A DNA stretch of 64,000 nt from Lysobacter sp. Root690 (GTDB lineage: Bacteria; Pseudomonadota; Gammaproteobacteria; Xanthomonadales; Xanthomonadaceae), in the NCBI RefSeq assembly GCF_001427785.1, contig NZ_LMHM01000011.1:361962-425961 (forward strand), given 5' to 3'. This document shows positions 35,764 to 44,500 of the stretch, piece by piece. Both the position numbers and the translations under genes were made by a program. The notes below the pieces were generated by a model. It did no database searches and had not been told where the DNA came from. It saw nothing but the letters and a program-made list of their open reading frames with translations. The stretch's first letter is position 1. Each line of letters opens with the position of its first letter.

Positions 35764-38070
35764 TCAGCGCAGGTACCGCGGCGCGTCCGCGTCGGCCTCC
35801 TGCCGCAACGGGCTGATGCAGCGGTTGTCGTAGCGCGCGCTGCCGGCGTAGTACGCGTACGCTTCGCGCGCCCGATCCCGGTGGCCCGCGCGCGACAACG
35901 CCAGCGCCAGGCCGGCGTCGATCGCATGCAGGTTCCAGCGCACCTGCATGCCCGGCCGCGCGGCGAGCGCGCGCGCCGCGCGGTAGTAGCCGATCGATCG
36001 TTCGAATTCGCCGCTGCGCAGATGCCATTCGCCCAGGCCGCGATACATCGCGACCTGCGAACCGGGATCGTCCACCTGCCCCTGCAGGCGCTCGACCTCG
36101 GCGACGAGCGGCCGGGCCAGATCGGCCTGGCCGTTGCGCAGCAGCGCCACGGCGTACTGCGCCCGCACGCCGATCGTCCAGGAATGGCGCGGCCCGAACA
36201 CCCGCGCGCGCGCGCGCAGGCCACGCCCGGTCCAGGTCACGCCGTTGGCGTTGTCCGCACCGCACAGGTACAGCAGGCCCAAGTGGTCCATGTAGGTCGC
36301 GGTGGTGCCGTGATACTCGCCGAGCAGCCCGATCAGGGTTTCGACTTCGCGCCGGAACCCCTGCGTGGCCTCGCGATGCCGGCCCAGTCCGCTCAACGCC
36401 ACGGCGCTGCGGATGCGCGCGATCGCCGCATTGCCGCTGCCGGCGCCGTAGGCGGCGATAGCCAGGCGTTCGGCCCGGCGCGCGCTGGCCAGGGCCTGCG
36501 CGGGTCGGCCCGCCGCGGACTGGCACAGGCTCAGGCTGTTGTAGGCATCGCCGAGGTCGCCGTCGCCCACCGCGCCCGGACGCGCCAGGATGAGCGCATG
36601 AATGTCCATGCATTCGCCCAGGCGATTGCGCAGCATCGCGTTCCAGCCGCGCGCGATCTGCAGTTGCCATTCCAACGGCGAGCCGGTGTCGGCGCGATAC
36701 GGAAACTGCGCCTGCAATTCGTCCAGCCTGCGCTGCGCCTGATCCGGCAGGCCGCGGTACATGTCCGCTGTCGCGCGCAGCAGGCGTGCGTCCGCGGTGC
36801 CGCGCGCGTCGGCGCCCGAGGCACGGAGCAAGGCGATGGCGCGATCGGCGGCGGCCGCGGCCGCGGCGTAGCGACCGCGCGACAGCAGGCTCTTGCCGAG
36901 CGCGCCGACGATCTGGCCGGCGATGCGGGGATGATCGTGGAAACGCGCCTGCGCCTGTTGCACGCTGAGTTCCAGTTGATCGGCCATCGTCCTGTGGTCG
37001 CCCGGGCCTTCGAACGGGTCGCTGGCGCCGAGGATGTCCTCGCTCAGAAACCGGTTGATCGCTGCGGTTTCATCGCGTGCCTGGCTCAGGCGCTGTTGCT
37101 CGACCGCCGAATGCATCACGAACCCGATCGTCAGCGCCGCCAGGGTCGACGCGGTCAGCGCAACGGCGGCCGCGCCCAGCCGATGACGCCGCACCAGCCG
37201 GCGCAGGCGATAAGCCGCGCCGCCCTGACGCGCATGCACCGGCCTGCGTTGCAGGTAGCGCATCAACTCGTGTTTGAAGGCGGTCGCGGTCTGATAGCGC
37301 GAACCCGGATCGTCCCTCGTCGCCATGGCCACGATCGCCTGCAGGTCGCGCGACGGCGCGGCGAGCGTGCCCGCCCGCAGCACCGCATCGAGCAGGCGGC
37401 CGAGCTGCCACACGTCGGACGCGGTGCCCACCGGCTGCAGCTCGCGTTGCTCGGGACTGGCGTAGTCCGGCGTGAACGCGCTGACCTGATCGCTTTCCTG
37501 GGCCAGTCCGGCGATGCCGAAATCCAGCAGCTTGGCCTGCCCCCGCGAGTCGACCAGCACATTGCCCGGTTTGATGTCGCGGTGGATCAGCAGCCGGCCG
37601 TGGGCGAATTCGACCGCCTCCAGCACCGGCAGCAGCAGCGCGACGCGCGCGCGTTCGTCCAGCGCGGCGGTGCGCGCATGCAGGTCGATCGGCAAGCCTT
37701 CCACATACTCCATCGCGAACCACAGATGGCCATCGTCGGTATGCCCGCCGTCGACCAGCCGGGCGATGTTGGGATGCGACAGGCCGGCCAGGAACTGGCG
37801 CTCGCGCCGGAACAGCGCCTCGCTGTCGGGCGAGGTCGCCGCGTCCGGCAGCAGCTTGAGCGCGACGCGTTGATCGAACTCGCCGTCGCCGCGCTCGGCC
37901 AGGTACACCAGGCCCATGCCGCCGCGGCCGAGCTCGCGCACGATCCGCCACACGCCGATGCGATCGTCGCGATGCAGCGCCTGCTCGGCGAAGCGCGTGC
38001 GCAGCAGATCGCGAAACAGTGCGCCACGCAGCAGCCCTTGCGGTTCCAGCAGGCGATCGCGCAAGGACAT
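35764..38070 (-). CDS. Membrane-anchored Ser/Thr protein kinase with TPR-like C-terminus
   Basis: A 768-aa eukaryote-like kinase. Kinase domain about 40-275: glycine loop GRGGMGLVY (49-57), Lys72, catalytic HRDIKPGN (163-170), DFG (183-185) and TPDYASPEQ. A transmembrane helix follows (about 298-319), then about 440 residues of Ala/Leu/Arg-rich helical repeats resembling tetratricopeptide repeats, expected in the periplasm. The gene begins 9 bp after the stop of an ECF sigma factor gene. Such sigma/kinase pairs are common in Xanthomonadaceae, and the kinase is thought to govern sigma activity or its output (inference from the pairing). All catalytic residues are present, so the enzyme should be active. 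Confidence 0.92.
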   Translation of the reverse strand: MSLRDRLLEPQGLLRGALFRDLLRTRFAEQALHRDDRIGVWRIVRELGRGGMGLVYLAERGDGEFDQRVALKLLPDAATSPDSEALFRRERQFLAGLSHPNIARLVDGGHTDDGHLWFAMEYVEGLPIDLHARTAALDERARVALLLPVLEAVEFAHGRLLIHRDIKPGNVLVDSRGQAKLLDFGIAGLAQESDQVSAFTPDYASPEQRELQPVGTASDVWQLGRLLDAVLRAGTLAAPSRDLQAIVAMATRDDPGSRYQTATAFKHELMRYLQRRPVHARQGGAAYRLRRLVRRHRLGAAAVALTASTLAALTIGFVMHSAVEQQRLSQARDETAAINRFLSEDILGASDPFEGPGDHRTMADQLELSVQQAQARFHDHPRIAGQIVGALGKSLLSRGRYAAAAAAADRAIALLRASGADARGTADARLLRATADMYRGLPDQAQRRLDELQAQFPYRADTGSPLEWQLQIARGWNAMLRNRLGECMDIHALILARPGAVGDGDLGDAYNSLSLCQSAAGRPAQALASARRAERLAIAAYGAGSGNAAIARIRSAVALSGLGRHREATQGFRREVETLIGLLGEYHGTTATYMDHLGLLYLCGADNANGVTWTGRGLRARARVFGPRHSWTIGVRAQYAVALLRNGQADLARPLVAEVERLQGQVDDPGSQVAMYRGLGEWHLRSGEFERSIGYYRAARALAARPGMQVRWNLHAIDAGLALALSRAGHRDRAREAYAYYAGSARYDNRCISPLRQEADADAPRYLR

Positions 38071-38079
38071 GCGGCCGGC

Positions 38080-38643
38080 TCAGGCCGCTTCGTCGTCGAC
38101 CAACTCGCGCAAGCGCTCGCGCGCCTGCCGCCACAGCCGCTGCGCGGTGCGCAACGGCAGACCCAGCGCGGTCGCGGTCTCTTCATCGCTGAGGCCGGCG
38201 AACAGCCGGCATTCCACCACCCGCACCAGACGCGCGTCGGTATGACCCAGTCGCTTGAGCGCCGCATCGATGATCAGCAGTTCCTCGGCCTCCGAATACG
38301 CCGCCCGCGAGGCGTCGAGGTCGGCCTTGCCCAAGGTGGTGTGCGACTGCGCGCCGCCGCGCTTGTGCGCGATGTGATCGCGCGCGTGGTTGATCATCAG
38401 TTGGCGCATGGCCATCGAGGCGATCGAGAGAAAGTGCGCGCCGCTGTGGATCGCGTCGGCGCCGGATCGATCCAGGCGCAGGTAGCAGTCGTGCACCAGC
38501 GCGGTCACGTCCTGCCCTCCTGAACCCCAGCATGCCCGGCGCGCCAGACGCTTGAGATCGGCATACAGAAGATGCACCACCCGGTCCCAGGCGGCCGCGT
38601 CGCCGCCGCGCGCCTGCCCGAGCAGTACGGTGATTTCGCCCAT
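38080..38643 (-). CDS. ECF-type RNA polymerase sigma factor, kinase-associated
   Basis: A 187-aa sigma-70 family protein with region 2 (about 15-90, containing AAWDRVVHLLYADLKRLARR and the HFLSIASMAMRQLMINHARD block) and region 4 (about 125-180, ending LRTAQRLWRQARERLREL, a helix-turn-helix). The sequence fits the group usually encoded next to Ser/Thr kinases (TIGR02999-like). It is 9 bp upstream of the kinase gene, with no anti-sigma factor visible, which supports kinase-dependent control. Divergent from the secreted cysteine-protease pair across 353 bp. Confidence 0.9.
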   Translation of the reverse strand: MGEITVLLGQARGGDAAAWDRVVHLLYADLKRLARRACWGSGGQDVTALVHDCYLRLDRSGADAIHSGAHFLSIASMAMRQLMINHARDHIAHKRGGAQSHTTLGKADLDASRAAYSEAEELLIIDAALKRLGHTDARLVRVVECRLFAGLSDEETATALGLPLRTAQRLWRQARERLRELVDDEAA

Positions 38644-38996
38644 GGTTGAAGCGCCTCGCTGGATGTGGCGCGAGCGATGGCATGGGGTCCTTCACATGCC
38701 GCGACGGCCGCCCCGTGGTTCGCCGCCTACTGCCGCATCGCGTGTACTCACGGTGCCATTTGGCACAAACCTGATGGCCGAATTCTTGCCGCCTGCATGC
38801 TCAAAAAGCAAACGTTAGTCACAGATTTTAGTGATGCAATGCAGCAAGCACCGAACGGTGGCGGAATTCCCGCTCAGACCGGGTGATTCAACAAGACGGG
38901 ATCGATTCGTGACTCGGGGAGGGCCCGACGATGCGCACCGAACGTCTGCGTCGCAGTGTTGCGCCGCACAAGAATCACACTCGGGAGTGTCAATAG
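38644..38996. promoter_or_regulatory. Divergent control region, sigma factor/protease pair
   Basis: 353 bp with no supported gene. An AT-richer patch (38801-38845) is the likely promoter zone. An inverted repeat ACACTC/GAGTGT (38977-38990) overlaps the GGGAG ribosome-binding site of the 243-aa gene and could mask it in the mRNA. Confidence 0.45.
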
Positions 38997-39728
38997 ATGA
39001 AAACCGGTTACATGCACCACGCCCTGTTGGCGCCGGCGATGGCCTTGGGGCTGATCGTCGCCGCCAGCGCCCTGCCCGCGTCCGCCCAGACCCCGGCGTC
39101 CGTCGGCAAGATCGCGTTGCGCGATCAATCCAACCTCAGCCTGCGCCTGGCGGCCGAACGCGGACTGCGCGCCATGACCCTCGAAATGGCCCGCGGCCAC
39201 GTCGCCAGCGCCAAGCTGCCCAGCGGCTTTCCTATCCCGGTGGCGACCTACGGCGACCTGCGAACGCTCTCGGTCGGCGTCGGCTTCGAGGTCAACACCA
39301 TCGATCCGGCGGCGTTGATGTACGCCACCCGCGACGCCGATCTCAGCCGCATCGCGCGCGGCACCGACGCGTGGAAGTTCTTCATCCTCGCCGACGGCAA
39401 GCCGGTCGCCTTGCTCGACGTGGCCAAGGTCGACGGCGCTTGGCAGGTGATCGGCGCCGGTTCCTCCAACCTCGCCGCCGACCTCGCCGCGACCGCGCCG
39501 ATGACCGGCGACGGTTCGTTCCGCTTCGTGCGCATCTACCAGGCGACCTCGGACTTGGTCGAAGTGCGCGGCGCGGGCGGTGGCTCGCGGTTCCTGCCGA
39601 TGCGCTCGGCGCAGCACGCCCTGTCGATCTCGGCCACCTCGGCGAAGAACCAGGCGCTGAGCAGCGAGAGTCTGTTGCCTGCCTTGCAAACCGCCGTGCG
39701 CGGCAACCTGCAGCGCGGCCAGCGCTGA
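38997..39728 (+). CDS. Secreted protein of unknown function, upstream partner of cysteine protease
   Basis: A 243-aa protein with a signal peptide (about 1-31, ending ASAQ). The mature part mixes helices (about 40-70) and beta-rich segments (FFILADGKPVALLDVAKVDGAWQVIG), reminiscent of small secreted inhibitor or propeptide-like folds, but I recognise no family. It is 27 bp upstream of an AvrRpt2-like cysteine protease gene in the same direction, so an inhibitor, chaperone or accessory role is possible. The Shine-Dalgarno sequence sits in a small inverted repeat. Confidence 0.7.
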   Translation: MKTGYMHHALLAPAMALGLIVAASALPASAQTPASVGKIALRDQSNLSLRLAAERGLRAMTLEMARGHVASAKLPSGFPIPVATYGDLRTLSVGVGFEVNTIDPAALMYATRDADLSRIARGTDAWKFFILADGKPVALLDVAKVDGAWQVIGAGSSNLAADLAATAPMTGDGSFRFVRIYQATSDLVEVRGAGGGSRFLPMRSAQHALSISATSAKNQALSSESLLPALQTAVRGNLQRGQR

Positions 39729-39755
39729 CCGACCGAACGAACCCGGAGCCATCCA

Positions 39756-40304
39756 ATGAATTTCAAGAAGAAACTGTCCACCGCCCTGCTGCTGGCGTTG
39801 ACCGCGGTCGGCACGGCATCGGCCGGCGTGTTGAACGTGCCCTTGTACACGCAGGAACACAGCAACTGGTGTTGGGCCGCGTCGGCCTCGATGATCTTGC
39901 AGTACCACGGCAAGTGGGTCGCGCAATGCACGATGGTGAACCAGTCGTTCCGCATCAACTACGCCTGCGGCAACAACACCTTCTACTGGAACAGCAACGC
40001 CAACCAGGGCAATTGGAACTACTACGTCGACGATTCGATGAATTATTTCTGGGGTAGCCAGCGCTTCTATCAGCAAAACGGCTCGCTGACCCAGGCCAGC
40101 CTGCAGTCGCGCATCAACGCCAACAAGCCCTTCATCATGTCCTGGCGCTGGAGCAGCGGCGGCGCGCACGACGTGGTGGTGACCGGCTACTCAGGCAACT
40201 ACGTGTACTTCAACGACCCGTGGGACGGCAGCTACACCATGACCTACGCCGCGACGGTGCGGTCGAGCGATCGCAACTGGGAAGATTCCCTGCTCCAGTA
40301 CTGA
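39756..40304 (+). CDS. Secreted papain-like cysteine protease, AvrRpt2-like (C39/C70 type)
   Basis: A 182-aa protein: signal peptide (about 1-23, ending TASA), then a compact papain-like domain. The catalytic Cys39 is in NWCWAAS, His138 in GGAHDVVVTGY, and Asp154 in FNDPWDG, matching the Cys-His-Asp set of the AvrRpt2-like family. Almost no room is left for a propeptide. The domain is rich in Tyr, Trp and Asn, common for extracellular bacterial hydrolases. GGAG precedes the ATG. Paired with the 243-aa secreted protein gene. Lysobacter secretes many lytic enzymes; whether this one attacks other microbes or matures secreted proteins is unknown. Confidence 0.85.
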   Translation: MNFKKKLSTALLLALTAVGTASAGVLNVPLYTQEHSNWCWAASASMILQYHGKWVAQCTMVNQSFRINYACGNNTFYWNSNANQGNWNYYVDDSMNYFWGSQRFYQQNGSLTQASLQSRINANKPFIMSWRWSSGGAHDVVVTGYSGNYVYFNDPWDGSYTMTYAATVRSSDRNWEDSLLQY

Positions 40305-40312
40305 CAGGCTGT

Positions 40313-40336
40313 GCGCCCGCTCCGGGGAGCGGGCGC
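40313..40336 (+). terminator. Hairpin after the cysteine protease gene
   Basis: Stem of 10 bp (GCGCCCGCTC with GAGCGGGCGC) and a CGGG loop beginning 9 nt after the stop codon. No U-run, but position fits the 3-prime end of the two-gene transcript. Confidence 0.55.
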
Positions 40337-40475
40337 GCGGTAACGCGGATGCCGCGGCGATCGCCTCGTCGCGACACCGGCGGCGCGCTCGCGCGCGGCC
40401 GCGAGGATTTCCCCTGCCGCCCGTCGCGGCGCGGCGCGGCGGCGACGCCGGCCAGGTCGCCGATGCACTGCGCGA

Positions 40476-41159
40476 TCATCCCGCCGCAGTGTTGATTTTC
40501 TCGATCACGCTTCGCTTGAACAGCTCGAACGACACGACCTCCGGACTGTCGTCGGTGAACTCCACATACCGCTCCTTGGCGCCGCGAATCATCTTTTCGA
40601 CGGGACGGTAGTGCTGGTCTTTTGACGGCCGAATGAACACGAACCGCTCTTGCGGCTCGGCATAGTGGAGGATCAGCCAGACCTCCTGCTGCGGATGCGC
40701 CCGCACGTAATCGAGCTTGTCGGGCCGGACCCAATAGGTCGCGCCGCGCATCTGCTCGGTGCCGGTCACTTCGACCGCAAGCAAGGTTTGATGATGCCCA
40801 TCCGTGCTGACCACTTCGATGTCGGGCCGCCCGGCCTGTTTCGGATGCTCGGCTATGAACTCGGTGCTGCCCGCGCCGAACCCCACGACCTGAGCCGCGG
40901 CACGCGGATCGACGCCATCGATCAAGGCCTTGACCTTGCCGAGCCGCACCGCTTCCTTCTTCCAGGCGGCCTGATCGTAGTGGTGTTTCCAGAAAAACGT
41001 CTCGCGCTCGATCAATTCATCGCAGGTGACGGCCATCCCGAGCGACAGCTGCATGGCCGGAAAGGTCCGCTCGCGGATGCTGCAGCAGTAATTGCCGTCG
41101 ACGTATATCCAATACCTTTCCCGCTCGGGTTTGTGCTCGATCCTGGTGATTTTCCCCAC
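40476..41159 (-). CDS. Unrecognised protein with RecX-like N-terminus and possible nuclease-like core
   Basis: A 227-aa protein. The first 60 residues (GKITRIEHKPERERYWIYVD, then a Cys-rich strand and a helix with LGMAVTCDELIERE) resemble the N-terminal domain of RecX regulators. The middle (about 115-170) has PDIEVVSTDG followed by LLAVEVTGTEQ, laid out like a PD-(D/E)xK nuclease core but with Thr where Lys is expected. I chose the GTG at 41159, which has AAGGAG 6 nt upstream; the open frame goes on to 41474 over the start of mutS on the other strand. It is divergent from mutS. Function is not established; a DNA-binding or nuclease-related role is inference. Confidence 0.6.
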   Translation of the reverse strand: MGKITRIEHKPERERYWIYVDGNYCCSIRERTFPAMQLSLGMAVTCDELIERETFFWKHHYDQAAWKKEAVRLGKVKALIDGVDPRAAAQVVGFGAGSTEFIAEHPKQAGRPDIEVVSTDGHHQTLLAVEVTGTEQMRGATYWVRPDKLDYVRAHPQQEVWLILHYAEPQERFVFIRPSKDQHYRPVEKMIRGAKERYVEFTDDSPEVVSFELFKRSVIEKINTAAG

Positions 41160-41358
41160 CACTCGCTCCTTGCGTTCATCGAAATCGAAGATCGGGCCCG
41201 GTACCGCGACGTGGGTACGGCCATGGCGCAACGCCGCGTCCTGGCTACGTGGCCGGAAAATAACGCAGTAGACTACGCAGGCGCTATAGCGACCGCCCGA
41301 GCGCCCCCGACACCTCCCCATTCGGCACACATGCCGGCCCAGAATTTGGCGTATATAT

Positions 41359-43977
41359 TTGAATACGAAGGACAAATCCGGCACTGACAAAGACGTGTCG
41401 GAACACACCCCGCTGATGCGCCAGTTCTTCGCCGCGAAGGCCGAGCACCCGGACGTGCTGCTGTTCTTCCGCATGGGCGATTTCTACGAGCTGTTCTACG
41501 ACGACGCCCGCAAGGCGGCGCGACTGCTCGACATCACCCTGACCCAACGCGGCAATTCGGCCGGGCAACCGATCCCGATGGCCGGCGTGCCGCACCATTC
41601 GGCCGAAGGTTATCTGGCGCGGCTGGTCGCGCTGGGCGAATCGGTGGCGATCTGCGAACAGATCGGCGACCCGGCCCTGGCCAAGGGCATCGTCGAACGC
41701 AAGGTGGTGCGCGTGATCACCCCGGGCACGGTCACCGACGAGGCCCTGCTCAACGAACGCCGCGACACCCTGTTGCTGGCGATCTCGCGCGGCAAGCACG
41801 GGTACGGCGTGGCCTGGGCCGATCTGGCCGCCGGCCGTTTCCTGGTCAACGAAGTCGCGACCGAAGACGCGCTCGAAGCCGAGATCGCGCGGCTGGAACC
41901 GGCCGAGATGCTGGTCGCCGACGAAGACGGCTGGGCGCCGTTCGTGGCCGAACGCAACGGCATGCGCCGGCGTCCGCCGTGGCTGTTCGATGTCGACAGC
42001 GGACGGCGCCAGTTGCTGCGTTTCTTCGCGCTGCACGACCTGAGCGGTTTCGGCCTGGAAGACAAGCCGCTGGCGATCGCCGCGGCCGCCGCGTTGCTGG
42101 GTTATGTCGAAGAAACCCAGAAGCAGCGCCTGCCGCATCTGACTTCGATCGCGGTCGAGTCCGGCGACGGCGCGATCGCGATGAACGCGGCCACCCGCCG
42201 TCATCTGGAGCTCGACAGCCGCATCGACGGCGACAGCCGCACCACCCTGCTCGGCGTGCTCGACAGCACCGTCACGCCGATGGGCGGACGCCTGCTGCGG
42301 CGCTGGCTGCACCGGCCGCTGCGCGACCGCGACGTGCTGCGCCATCGCCACCACGCCGTGTCGACCCTGATCGACAGCCGCGCCGGCGACGAAGTGCGCG
42401 AACGTTTCCGCGCGCTCGGCGATCTCGAACGCATTCTTTCGCGCATCGCCTTGCGCAGCGCGCGTCCGCGCGATCTGTCGACCTTGCGCGACGGCCTGGG
42501 CCTGTTACCCGACGTCGGCGCGATCCTGCGCCCGCTGGATTCGCCGCGGCTCAATGCGCTGTGCGCATCGCTCGGCGAACACGACGAACACGCGCATCTG
42601 CTCGCGCAGGCCATCGTCACCCAGCCGCCGGTGCTCGCGCGCGACGGCGGTGTGTTCGCGACTGGCTTCGATGCCGAACTCGATGAGCTGCGCACGCTGT
42701 CGACCAACGCCGATCAATTCCTGGTCGATCTGGAAGCGCGCGAACGCGCCAGCAGCGGCATCCCGACCCTCAAGGTCGGCTACAACCGCGTCCACGGCTA
42801 TTACCTGGAAATCAGCAAGGCGCAGGCGGAAAAAGCGCCGACCCACTACACCCGCCGGCAGACCTTGAGCAACGCCGAGCGCTACATCACCGAGGAACTC
42901 AAGCAGTTCGAAGACAAGGTGCTGTCTGCGCGCGAACGTTCGCTGGCGCGCGAACGGCTGCTGTACGAACAATTGCTCGACGCGCTGAACGAGCGCCTGG
43001 AACCGCTCAAGCGCTGCGCCGCGGCCTTGTCCGAGCTCGACGTGCTGTGCGGTTTCGCCGAACGCGCCGCCACGCTGGACTGGTCGCGACCGGACCTGTC
43101 GGACGCGCCGGGCCTGCGGATCGAGCGCGGCCGGCATCCGGTGGTCGAGGCGGTGCGCAAGGAACCGTTCGAACCCAACGACCTGATCCTCGACGAGGAC
43201 AACGGCCGCCGCATGCTGGTCATCACCGGCCCGAACATGGGCGGTAAGTCGACCTACATGCGCCAGAACGCGCTTATCGTGTTGCTCGCGCATATCGGCA
43301 GTTTCGTGCCGGCGTCGCGCGCGGTGATCGGCCCGATCGATCGCATCCTGACCCGCATCGGCGCCGGCGACGACCTCGCGCGCGGCCAATCGACCTTCAT
43401 GGTCGAGATGAGCGAGACCAGCTACATCCTGCATCACGCCACCCACCAGTCGCTGGTGCTGATGGACGAAATCGGCCGCGGCACCTCGACCTACGACGGC
43501 TTGGCGCTGGCCGAGGCCTGCGCGCGCCACCTCGCCCACGGCAACCGCGCCTACACCTTGTTCGCGACGCATTATTTCGAACTGACCGCGTTGGCCGAAC
43601 CGGGCAACGGCATCGCCAACGTGCATCTGGACGCGGTCGAGCATCACGACAAGAACGGCGGCGAGCAATTGGTGTTCATGCACGCGGTCAAGGACGGCCC
43701 GGCCGATCGCAGCTTCGGTTTGCAGGTGGCGGCGCTGGCCGGCCTGCCCAAGTCGGTGGTCAAGCAGGCGCGCGGACGGCTGATCGAACTCGAGCAACAA
43801 GGCCGCGACACGCCCAAGCCGTCGTTCGCCAAAGCCGCGCTGGACGCGCCGCAGCAGTTCGGCCTGTTCGCGCCGCCGTCGTCGGCCGCGCTCGATGCGC
43901 TGGCCGAGGTCGACCCGGATGAGTTGACGCCGAAGCAAGCGCTGGAAGCCTTGTATCGGATCAAGGCGTTGGTTTGA
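41359..43977 (+). CDS. mutS: DNA mismatch repair ATPase MutS
   Basis: An 872-aa protein with all domains of MutS: mismatch-binding N-terminus with the Phe-x-Glu motif in MGDFYELF (F42, E44), connector, lever and clamp (about 250-560), and the ABC-type ATPase with Walker [10 protein letters not shown] (624-632) and Walker [16 protein letters not shown]. The C-terminal helix-turn-helix region ([19 protein letters not shown]) is intact. It recognises base mismatches and recruits MutL. The start is uncertain: the first codon taken is TTG at 41359, but a GTG at 41394 would begin at VSEHTPLM, closer to the conserved part. Neither has an ideal ribosome-binding site. Confidence 0.96.
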   Translation: MNTKDKSGTDKDVSEHTPLMRQFFAAKAEHPDVLLFFRMGDFYELFYDDARKAARLLDITLTQRGNSAGQPIPMAGVPHHSAEGYLARLVALGESVAICEQIGDPALAKGIVERKVVRVITPGTVTDEALLNERRDTLLLAISRGKHGYGVAWADLAAGRFLVNEVATEDALEAEIARLEPAEMLVADEDGWAPFVAERNGMRRRPPWLFDVDSGRRQLLRFFALHDLSGFGLEDKPLAIAAAAALLGYVEETQKQRLPHLTSIAVESGDGAIAMNAATRRHLELDSRIDGDSRTTLLGVLDSTVTPMGGRLLRRWLHRPLRDRDVLRHRHHAVSTLIDSRAGDEVRERFRALGDLERILSRIALRSARPRDLSTLRDGLGLLPDVGAILRPLDSPRLNALCASLGEHDEHAHLLAQAIVTQPPVLARDGGVFATGFDAELDELRTLSTNADQFLVDLEARERASSGIPTLKVGYNRVHGYYLEISKAQAEKAPTHYTRRQTLSNAERYITEELKQFEDKVLSARERSLARERLLYEQLLDALNERLEPLKRCAAALSELDVLCGFAERAATLDWSRPDLSDAPGLRIERGRHPVVEAVRKEPFEPNDLILDEDNGRRMLVITGPNMGGKSTYMRQNALIVLLAHIGSFVPASRAVIGPIDRILTRIGAGDDLARGQSTFMVEMSETSYILHHATHQSLVLMDEIGRGTSTYDGLALAEACARHLAHGNRAYTLFATHYFELTALAEPGNGIANVHLDAVEHHDKNGGEQLVFMHAVKDGPADRSFGLQVAALAGLPKSVVKQARGRLIELEQQGRDTPKPSFAKAALDAPQQFGLFAPPSSAALDALAEVDPDELTPKQALEALYRIKALV

Positions 43978-44110
43978 TAGGAAGCCATGGCGAGGTCGGG
44001 TTTCGTAAAGTCGTCGCGAACAACCGGCCGATACGAAACCTCTGCTCGCCATTCCAGACTTCATTGGCTCGTCACATCCGCATTTGCTCGCGCTCGTCAC
44101 TTGATTGCCT

Positions 44111-44223
44111 GCGTTTGCTCGCCACTGCGCTACCTGCGTTTGCTCGCCATTGCGCTACCTGCCTTTGCTCGCCACTGCGTCGCCTGGCTTTGCGCGCCAC
44201 TGCGTCGCCTGGCTTTGCTCGTC
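44111..44223. repeat. 25-bp tandem repeat, four and a half copies
   Basis: Copies at 44111-44135, 44136-44160, 44161-44185 and 44186-44210, consensus GCSTTTGCTCGCCACTGCG followed by YRCCT, plus a partial fifth copy that runs directly into the REP palindrome at 44224. Copies differ by one to five bases. There is no spacer, so it is not CRISPR. Confidence 0.9.
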
Positions 44224-44300
44224 ATCCCCGCGAAGGCGGGGATCCAGAGACTTCAGAGTCCTGTCGCGGTGAAGCCCTGGATCCCCGCCTTCGCGGGGAT
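44224..44300. repeat. Head-to-head REP-like palindrome pair
   Basis: One copy of the 20-bp palindrome at 44224-44243 and the opposite-orientation copy at 44281-44300, with flanking GTCATCC and GGATGAC also mirrored. The whole 77-bp unit can fold into a long hairpin, like paired REPs (BIMEs) in other bacteria. Confidence 0.85.
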
Positions 44301-44500
44301 GACGGTGCCCGGATAACGATCCAGGGATATGGCCACGACGATCGCCATCGCGAGACCCGCAGGCCAAGATCGACGACGCCACGATGGGAAGTGGCGCGCA
44401 TGCGCCGCGGCGCCGAATCGCATTGCCGTCGCATATTTCGCATCACCCGCCGCCACCGCCCAAGGCCCACGCCGACCGACCCGCTAAACTGTCGCCCGGA

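Larger units (their letters stand above)
43978..44500. other. Repeat-filled intergenic region downstream of mutS
   Basis: About 520 bp with no supported gene. It consists of a 25-bp tandem repeat array (44111-44223) running into a head-to-head pair of REP-like palindromes (44224-44300), both listed separately. Short ORFs here change frame with the repeat and are not credible. Confidence 0.75.

Noticed and set aside
41160-41474. Extension of the RecX-like gene to an ATG at 41474
   Set aside because: It would overlap the start of mutS on the other strand and adds a Cys/Arg-rich stretch unlike the rest; the GTG at 41159 has a good AAGGAG.
44111-44223. Possible CRISPR array
   Set aside because: The 25-bp units are directly adjacent with no spacers, and no cas genes are present.
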